Origin: Synechococcus sp. UW140
GTDB lineage: Bacteria > Cyanobacteriota > Cyanobacteriia > PCC-6307 > Cyanobiaceae
Assembly (NCBI GenBank): GCA_945878795.1
Contig: CAMDWF010000018.1
Location: 1-15,061 of the forward strand
Direction of reading: 5' to 3'
DNA length: 15,061 nt
The notes under the pieces were generated by a model that did not search any database, was not told the origin of the DNA, and worked only from the letters and a program-made list of their open reading frames with translations. Every line of letters starts with the position of its first letter. Positions within the stretch are counted from its first letter, which is position 1. Of the stretch, positions 7,853 to 13,184 are shown piece by piece. The translations under genes were made by a program, and so were the position numbers.

Positions 7853-8575
7853 TCAAAGGGGGTCGATCCCTTGCGACAACAGCGTTTCGGCCTGTTTTTC
7901 CAGGTCGGCCAGCAGCGCTTCCCCTGGCCCTACCAGGATTTCGCCCTGCAGGGCGCCCAGTCCGGCTCCGCTGGCGATCCAACCAGGGGTGCCCGCCGGC
8001 AACCAGGCCCGCAGGGCCCGCAGGCTGGCGATTTGCCGGGGCCAGTGGAAACAGCGGCGGCTGCGGCGGGGTTCGAGGCGGCCCGGCGCAACGGGCACCA
8101 GCAGGCGCCCACAGAAGAGACCCCCGCCAGCACCTGCGCCAAGGGCATGCAGCACACAGGCCCCGGGACTGGGTCCCGGTGTCCAAAGCAACCGCAGCCC
8201 GGGGGTGAGGGCGTGCTCGCGGCCGAAGCTTTGCAGGTCCTCTACCCCAGGCAGCAGGTAGGCCTCCTGTTCCTGCACCAGCACGGGCCAGCCGAGGGCC
8301 CCCTGCAGGGCCCGGCAACGGCCGTGGCCGTCCCGTCCCGTCAACACGATCTGAGCCGGGCGAGGCCGTTGCTGCAGGAAAGCCAGGTTGGCCTGCGTCA
8401 GGGCCGGTAAATCGATCAGCAAATCCCGATCGGAATGTTCAAGAAACCAGGCGCTGCCGCCCTGGTTGTCCCGGTTGGGGGCAAACAACCAGAGATCGGA
8501 GCGCACGGGCCGGGGGGGGCGGCCCGGTTCGCGGCTGTGCGGGGCCGCTGTCATGGCGGGTTCAACGCGAAACAT
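7853..8575 (-). CDS. Metallo-beta-lactamase-fold protein with degenerate metal site
   Basis: ATG at 8575 to TGA at 7853-7855, 240 residues (an alternative ATG at 8554 would remove seven). The strand pattern is that of an MBL fold: SAWFLEHSDRDLLIDLPAL (41-59), QIVLTGRDGHGR (75-86), WPVLVQEQEAYLLPG (96-110), LLWTPGPSPGACVLH (129-143) and GGLFCGRLLVP (151-161). In an active enzyme these sites would read THxHxDH, GHTPG and GD. Here the first has GRDGHGR, the second has Pro in place of His, and the third Arg in place of Asp, so most zinc ligands are missing. It is probably not a classical hydrolase; it may be structural or bind something else. It lies about 50 bases from, and divergent to, the debranching enzyme gene. 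No Shine-Dalgarno visible. Confidence 0.7.
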   Translation of the reverse strand: MFRVEPAMTAAPHSREPGRPPRPVRSDLWLFAPNRDNQGGSAWFLEHSDRDLLIDLPALTQANLAFLQQRPRPAQIVLTGRDGHGRCRALQGALGWPVLVQEQEAYLLPGVEDLQSFGREHALTPGLRLLWTPGPSPGACVLHALGAGAGGGLFCGRLLVPVAPGRLEPRRSRRCFHWPRQIASLRALRAWLPAGTPGWIASGAGLGALQGEILVGPGEALLADLEKQAETLLSQGIDPL

Positions 8576-8621
8576 TCGCTGGCATCAGGCCTAGCTTGGC
8601 CCCTAACCAGACCAGTGCCTT

Positions 8622-10712
8622 TTGTCGGCGATCCGGATCGGCCATCCCTCGCCCCTTGGCGCCAGCGTCACCAAGGCGGGCGTCAACTTTTCTGTGGTAG
8701 CTCCCCTGGCGACCCGGGTGGAGCTGTTGTTATTCGCCTCCGGCTCCGCCCGCGAGCCCGAGCAGGTCATCGAGCTGGACCCGCGCCACCGCTCCGGCGA
8801 CCATTGGCATGTGGAAGTGTTGGGTGTGGGCCTCGGCTGCTGCTATGGCTACCGGGTGTTTGGTCCGCTGCAGCCCGGCGGCCATGGCTTCAATCCCTCC
8901 AAGGTGCTGCTAGATCCCTGCGCCCGGGCGATCACCGGCTGGGATGTCTATGAACGCCTCCAGGCCGTTGGGGCCATACCCAATACGGCCACCTGCCTCA
9001 AGGGGGTGGTGACCGAGCGGGACCGCTTCGACTTCGAGGCAGCGCCCCGGCCGCGTCACCCCTGGCAGACCTCCCTGATTTACGAACTGCATGTGGGGGG
9101 CTTCAGCCGCGGCCCCGACTGCGGGGTGGCCCCCGAGCGCCAGGGGACCCTGCTGGGGTTGATCGATCGCCTGCCCTACCTGCAGGACTTGGGGATTACG
9201 GCGATCGAGTTGCTGCCGGTGATGGCCTTTGACCCCCAGGATGCCCCGATCGGCCGCTACAACCACTGGGGCTACAGCCCCTTGAGCTGGTTTGCGCCCC
9301 ACCCCACCTATCTGGTCAGCGACGAGCCGCTGCAGGCCCGTCAGGAGGTGCGCCAACTGGTGAGCGCCGCCCACCAGGCGGGTCTGGAGGTGATTTTGGA
9401 TGTGGTTTACAACCACACCAGCGAGGGCAACCAGGCGGGGCCCACCCTCAGCTGGCGAGGCTTGGCCGACGGCCACTACTACCACCAGAATTCTCGTGGT
9501 GATTATCTGGATGTCAGTGGTTGTGGCAACAGCATCGCCGCCAATCGCCCCCTGGCCCGGCGGCTGATCTTGGAATCGTTGCGTTGCTGGGCCATCGAGC
9601 TGGGCATCGATGGTTTCCGCTTCGATCTGGGCATTGCCCTGGCCCGGGGGGAGGAGTTGATGCCCCTTGACATGCCACCCCTGTTTGAGGAGATGGAGGC
9701 CGATCCGGACCTCAGCGACCTCAAGCTGATCAGTGAGCCCTGGGACTGCGGCGGGCTCTACCGGCTGGCGGATTTTCCGGCCCAGCGGGTTGCCGCTTGG
9801 AACGGTCGCTTCCGGGATGATCTGCGCCGTTTTTGGAAGGGGGACGAGCGCTGCGCCTGGCTGTTGGGCCAGAGGCTCGCCGGCAGCCCCGATCTCTACG
9901 GCGGCCAGCCCGCACCCCTGGGCCGCCAGATCACCTTCCTAACCGCCCATGACGGCTTCACCCTGGCCGATTTGGTGAGCTACGACCGCAAGCACAACCT
10001 GGCCAATGGCGAGAACGACCGCGATGGCGACAACCACAACAACAGTTGGAACCACGGTGTCGAGGGTCCCAGCAGCGATGGCGCCATCGAGGCTTTGCGC
10101 CAGCGCCAGTTGCGCAATCTGTTGACCACCCTGTTGTTGGCCCCGGGGGTGCCGATGCTGCTGATGGGCGATGAGGTGCGCCGTAGCCAGGGGGGCAACA
10201 ACAACACCTGGTGCCAGAACAACCCCCTCGGTTGGATGCACTGGCAACCCGACGCCGACGATCTGGCCCTGATGGACTTCTTGAAGCGTTTGATCAACCT
10301 GCGCCAAACCCTGGCTCCCCTGCTCAATCCGGAGATCCCCCTGGCCAGTGCCCCCCCCAGCGGGCCCAGGGACCACGGTCTTGCCTGGCGCGAATGGCAT
10401 GGGGTGGATTTACACAAACCCGATTGGGCTAGCTGGTCCCATTCCCTAGCCTGGAGCCTTGCCGACTTCAGGCGGGGCCCGCTGCTCTGGTGCGGCATGA
10501 ATGCCTATTACCAACCCATGAACTTTTCGCTGCCGCTGGCCCCCCCTGGCTGGTTGAGGGTGATCAATACCGGCTTACCCAGCCCCCAGGACCTGCCAGC
10601 CCAGCCCCAACCCTGGTCCGAGCCCCAAGTCTGCCTGGCCGGCCGCAGCCTGGCCTTGATGGTGGCAGCACCGCTGCTGCAAGGTGTGGATCTGGACGGT
10701 TCGCGGCCCTAG
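8622..10712 (+). CDS. glgX: Glycogen debranching enzyme, isoamylase/GlgX type (GH13)
   Basis: Hydrolyses alpha-1,6 branch points of glycogen, in cyanobacterial storage-glucan turnover in the cytosol. 696 residues, the range for cyanobacterial enzymes. An N-terminal CBM48/isoamylase domain (about 1-130, with PSPLGASVTKAGVNFSVVAP) is followed by the GH13 barrel. Region I is DVVYNH (260-265); region II GFRFD with nucleophile Asp335; region III ISEPWD with acid/base Glu372; region IV TAHD with transition-state Asp444; also PGVPMLLMGDE. All catalytic residues are present. The start is TTG 8622: a stop at 8604-8606 and the absence of any other start before the conserved N-terminal motif leave it the only candidate, although no Shine-Dalgarno is visible. 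The C-terminal all-beta domain follows from about residue 580. No terminator was recognised downstream. Confidence 0.95.
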   Translation: MSAIRIGHPSPLGASVTKAGVNFSVVAPLATRVELLLFASGSAREPEQVIELDPRHRSGDHWHVEVLGVGLGCCYGYRVFGPLQPGGHGFNPSKVLLDPCARAITGWDVYERLQAVGAIPNTATCLKGVVTERDRFDFEAAPRPRHPWQTSLIYELHVGGFSRGPDCGVAPERQGTLLGLIDRLPYLQDLGITAIELLPVMAFDPQDAPIGRYNHWGYSPLSWFAPHPTYLVSDEPLQARQEVRQLVSAAHQAGLEVILDVVYNHTSEGNQAGPTLSWRGLADGHYYHQNSRGDYLDVSGCGNSIAANRPLARRLILESLRCWAIELGIDGFRFDLGIALARGEELMPLDMPPLFEEMEADPDLSDLKLISEPWDCGGLYRLADFPAQRVAAWNGRFRDDLRRFWKGDERCAWLLGQRLAGSPDLYGGQPAPLGRQITFLTAHDGFTLADLVSYDRKHNLANGENDRDGDNHNNSWNHGVEGPSSDGAIEALRQRQLRNLLTTLLLAPGVPMLLMGDEVRRSQGGNNNTWCQNNPLGWMHWQPDADDLALMDFLKRLINLRQTLAPLLNPEIPLASAPPSGPRDHGLAWREWHGVDLHKPDWASWSHSLAWSLADFRRGPLLWCGMNAYYQPMNFSLPLAPPGWLRVINTGLPSPQDLPAQPQPWSEPQVCLAGRSLALMVAAPLLQGVDLDGSRP

Positions 10713-11053
10713 GGACCCAGGCAAGCTCAATTGGTCTGCGCCCCCTGGCCCTTCAAAACTCCCGGGTCTGGTCCAACCAACCCATGCTGGCCCAACATTT
10801 GCCCTGGGCCCGCTGAGCTGTTGGGGTTGCGGGCAGCCTCCTGGCGCAAGCGAATCGGGACACTACCGGTAGCGTGGTTGCAGCTGTTTGCCAGGAGAGG
10901 TCTTCGAGGCAGGAAGGCAATCGGGAAAGGCGATCGCGGCCGGCAGTCTTGGCAGCAAGTCGGGGCAGCCAAGCGGTTGGTGATGACCAATGTCGCGACC
11001 CAGGGGCCCCAGGGTTGCGGCATCGTGGCCTGGGTGATTGGAGTGGAGAACCC
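10713..11053. other. Intergenic region between glgX and the NUDIX gene
   Basis: 341 bases without a convincing gene; the open frames here lack protein-like character. It contains one GCGATCGC octamer (10930-10937), the HIP1 palindrome that is highly repeated in many cyanobacteria but occurs only once in this window. The promoter of the NUDIX gene presumably lies here, but I see no clear elements. Confidence 0.5.
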
Positions 11054-11479
11054 ATGGCGGTGGAGGTGGCCCTGGCCCTGTTGGAGCGCAATGGCCTATG
11101 GCTGCTGCAACTGAGGGACGACATCGAGGGCATCGTCGCGCCGGGCTGCTGGGGTTTGTTCGGCGGCCATCTGGAGCCCGGCGAAAGCCCGGAGGAGGGC
11201 CTGCGGCGGGAGCTGCAAGAAGAAATCGCCTACACGGCCGCCAGCCTGCAGCCTTGGTGGCGCGTGGAGAACGATGGGCGTGTGCGCCATTTCTTTCGCG
11301 GCCCCTTGATCTGTCCCCTGGGAGATCTGCGCCTGCTGGAGGGCCAGGACCTGGCCCTGGTGAGCCTCAAGGAGCTGGGGACTGGCCAGGTTTGGAGCGC
11401 CAAACTAGGCCAGTACCGCCCCTTGGCCCCATCACTGCAGCAGATCGTGGCCAGGTTGGCCTTTAAAGCTGCCGAGTAA
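11054..11479 (+). CDS. NUDIX hydrolase
   Basis: Magnesium-dependent pyrophosphohydrolase acting on a nucleoside diphosphate linked to another moiety; substrate unknown. 141 residues, single domain. The Nudix box runs from Gly38 to Tyr60: GGHLEPGESPEEGLRRELQE continuing EIAY. It matches GX5EX7REUXEEXGU with all catalytic Glu residues, the one deviation being Ala59 where Gly is usual. ATG 11054 is supported by GGAG at 11045-11048 with a five-base spacer; the frame is open further upstream, but those residues are not family-like. The 3' end overlaps the convergent membrane-protein gene by 17 bases, with no terminator between them. Confidence 0.88.
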   Translation: MAVEVALALLERNGLWLLQLRDDIEGIVAPGCWGLFGGHLEPGESPEEGLRRELQEEIAYTAASLQPWWRVENDGRVRHFFRGPLICPLGDLRLLEGQDLALVSLKELGTGQVWSAKLGQYRPLAPSLQQIVARLAFKAAE

Positions 11480-12143
11480 TGGTGAACAGGATTGCGCCCA
11501 CGATCAGGGAGCCGAGCAGCACCCGCAGGGTTCCGGGGATCGAGTTGGCCAGCATGGCGGAGCATTCGCTGCGGAGGTTGGTGTTGAATGCGGCGCCGTT
11601 GGCGGCGAGGGCCTGGGTGAGCTGCTGCTTGTGATCGGCCAGGGATGGGGAACTGAAGGTGGGTAGAGGGCCGAGGTTGGTGCTGGCGAGCAGGGCCTGA
11701 AGCTCCCGGTCGGAGGCGCTTGCCGCCAGCGCCTGTTGCAGGGAGATGCGGTTTGTTTCGCCCTGGAGGATGCGGGCATTGACCTGGCTGTCACTGTCAA
11801 ACCAGAGCCAGGTGAAGCCGATCAGCTGCAGGGGAATGAGCAGGGCGTAGACGCTGGCCCAGCGGCGGGCGGTGCGTAAGGCATGCCGCCCATGCATGGG
11901 GACATAGCTGGGATCACTGGCGTAGAACATCGAACTGAGCCGCACCAGGATCACGGCCACCAGGATCACCGGCGCCAGGCCCACGGCGCTGTCGGAGAGC
12001 CGTAACCACCAGATCGGCTGGGCCAGGGCGAAGGGAAAGGCACTGGTCAGGAGGCTCAGCAGCACGAGGGCCTCAAGGCCCCGGCTGATCAAGCTGGCGT
12101 GTTTGGAAAAGAGGTTTATCCGGGAAACGCGGTCTTCGTTCAC
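11463..12143 (-). CDS. Four-span membrane protein, HpsJ-like
   Basis: GTG at 12143 to TAA at 11463-11465, 226 residues. Hydrophobic segments at about 24-42, 53-72, 95-115 and 204-223. Between spans three and four lies a soluble, Gln/Ala/Ser-rich helical stretch (about 120-200, including QVNARILQGETNRISLQQAL). This layout resembles cyanobacterial HpsJ-family proteins, linked to polysaccharide secretion and often found near PEP-CTERM/exosortase genes; that match is from memory and moderate. GTG 12143 is chosen because it sits just five bases after the stop of the upstream repeat-protein gene and begins the protein-like part; the longer frame upstream is an Arg-rich shadow of the neighbour. Operon with 12149-12580 is very likely. 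Confidence 0.7.
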   Translation of the reverse strand: MNEDRVSRINLFSKHASLISRGLEALVLLSLLTSAFPFALAQPIWWLRLSDSAVGLAPVILVAVILVRLSSMFYASDPSYVPMHGRHALRTARRWASVYALLIPLQLIGFTWLWFDSDSQVNARILQGETNRISLQQALAASASDRELQALLASTNLGPLPTFSSPSLADHKQQLTQALAANGAAFNTNLRSECSAMLANSIPGTLRVLLGSLIVGAILFTITRQL

Positions 12144-12148
12144 GGCGA

Positions 12149-12580
12149 TCAAGCCTGGGTGGCAGGGGCTGCTGCAGCGCTCTGCCTGCGCCGCCGGCGG
12201 CGCAGGCGCCTGGAGAAGCCGAAGGCGCTGGCGGCACCGACCAAGGGCAGGGGGCCTGGAACGGCGTTTGCTGCCGGGGCCGGCAGCTGGGCAATGCCCA
12301 GGCCTTCGTCGGTGGCGGCGTAGACGGTGCTGCCGCTGGCGTACACGCCCCACACCTTGTTGTTCCCCAAACCGTTGGCGGTGGTGTAGTTGGTAAAGCT
12401 GCTGCCACCGTTGCTGGAGATGCTGAGGCCGTCGTCGGTGGCTGCGTAGACAGTGCTGCCGCTGGCGTAGACGCCAAGCACGCGGTTGTTCCCCAGGCCG
12501 TTGGCGGTGGTTTTATTGCTGAAAGTGAGCCCGTTGGCCAGGGCATCTGGGATAGCGACCGCAAAACTGATGGCTGCCAC
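12149..12580 (-). CDS. Propeller-repeat protein with PEP-CTERM-like sorting signal; 5' end disrupted by frameshift
   Basis: From GTG 12580 the frame gives 143 residues. It opens with the end of a signal peptide (core AAISFAVAIPDALA), has two nearly identical 42-residue repeats (TTANGLGNN at 24 and 66, each followed by GVYASGSTVYAATD and a turn with GLSIS or GLGIA), then AQLPAPAANA and a PEP-CTERM-like signal (VPGPLPLVGAASAFGFSRRL, from 107) with an Arg cluster. An unusual 11-residue tail (QSAAAAPATQA) follows the Arg cluster. The GTG is not the natural start: the usual signal-peptide beginning (MSKSSIASTFLL) is encoded from ATG 12629 in another frame, and skipping one base in the pyrimidine-rich run near 12590-12608 would join them. 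Expected role: exported or surface-anchored protein sorted by an exosortase. None is in the window. Only five bases separate it from the HpsJ-like gene. Confidence 0.7.
   Translation of the reverse strand: MAAISFAVAIPDALANGLTFSNKTTANGLGNNRVLGVYASGSTVYAATDDGLSISSNGGSSFTNYTTANGLGNNKVWGVYASGSTVYAATDEGLGIAQLPAPAANAVPGPLPLVGAASAFGFSRRLRRRRRRQSAAAAPATQA
12308..12511 (-). repeat. Two direct DNA repeats, period 126 bases, inside the propeller gene
   Basis: The block beginning GTCGGTGG at 12308 recurs at 12434, exactly 126 bases (42 codons) later, and the two copies are nearly identical over about 78 bases. The high similarity, including third positions, points to recent duplication or gene conversion. 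Confidence 0.8.
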
Positions 12581-12629
12581 AGCTGGGGCAAGGAAGAAGG
12601 AAGGTGGAAGCGATCGAGGATTTGGACAT
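12581..12629 (-). pseudogene. Out-of-frame start of the propeller/PEP-CTERM protein signal peptide
   Basis: ATG at 12627-12629 begins MSKSSIASTFLL, a typical signal-peptide N-region and core. In its own frame it then runs into CPSCGSHQFCGR and stops near 12513. In the frame of the downstream gene the same DNA reads LAPAVAAISFAVAIPDALA, which completes a normal signal peptide ending in ALA. The frames differ by one base. A real mutation, a programmed shift or a sequencing error are all possible. Confidence 0.6.
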
Positions 12630-13184
12630 CGCGAATAAAACGAATATTTTCGAAATATTATTACTTCTCCCCATTGGCAACAATCTTAAATAAAAATAAA
12701 TAAATAAAGCCCGGCCCATAAGAACACATTTTTTTATCATTGCGGCCATCCCAGCCGCCTTTGCCGTCATGGAGGCGGCCCTGGCCAGGGGCCCCAGCTG
12801 GTCACTAGAAGCGAACAGGCCAACGCACTCACCCTGTCAATGAAATGGACAGTGCTGGCCGTGATCTGGGAGAGAGCGGTGTTTTCGGCACAATTGAGAC
12901 CAACCGAGAAACCGCCTCGCTACCATAAGGTAAAATTACAATTACCAGAGTACCTATCCACACTCTTCTACCTAATCAAACATCGGACATCCTTGCCTTT
13001 GGCAATGGTGGGGAACACAGCCACTGTTGCCAGCAGCATAATGATTAGCTCTTTGTGCATATTTTATTCAAAATCAAAGGTGCTGAGATGACGCAGCCAA
13101 ACCACTCGGATTGCAGTTGAGTTAAGCGTCCGTCTTGCCTAAGGTCAGTTTCGACTTGCGAGGGCATCGTCCCTCCCGTTCCCC
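12630..13184. other. AT-rich intergenic region between divergent propeller and sulfatase genes
   Basis: About 555 bases. The left part (12640-12740) is strongly AT-rich, with a palindrome and a TAAA-rich tract (12687-12708). A plus-strand frame at 12840-13091 encodes 83 residues with one hydrophobic stretch, but lacks a Shine-Dalgarno and recognisable features, so I do not call it a gene. Promoters for both flanking genes should lie here; none is clear. Confidence 0.5.
12643..12659. promoter_or_regulatory. AT-rich palindrome upstream of the propeller gene
   Basis: AATATTT (12643-12649) and AAATATT (12653-12659) are perfect complements around TCG, ending 14 bases before the ATG at 12629. A possible operator or leader hairpin; the regulator is unknown. 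Confidence 0.4.

Noticed and set aside
7844..7862. Hairpin CCCCCT/AGGGGG as terminator of the MBL-like gene
   Set aside because: It spans the stop codon and is not followed by a T run on the minus strand.
10930..10937. HIP1 octamer GCGATCGC as a sign of HIP1-rich genome
   Set aside because: Only one exact copy was found in 15 kb, far below what is typical of HIP1-rich cyanobacteria.
12729..12760. T-rich run next to a GCGGC/GCCGC stem as a terminator
   Set aside because: The T run lies on the wrong side of the stem for either strand's transcription to terminate there.
12840..13091. Possible 83-residue gene before the sulfatase
   Set aside because: No ribosome binding site, no family resemblance, and composition drifting with local AT content; only one weak hydrophobic stretch.
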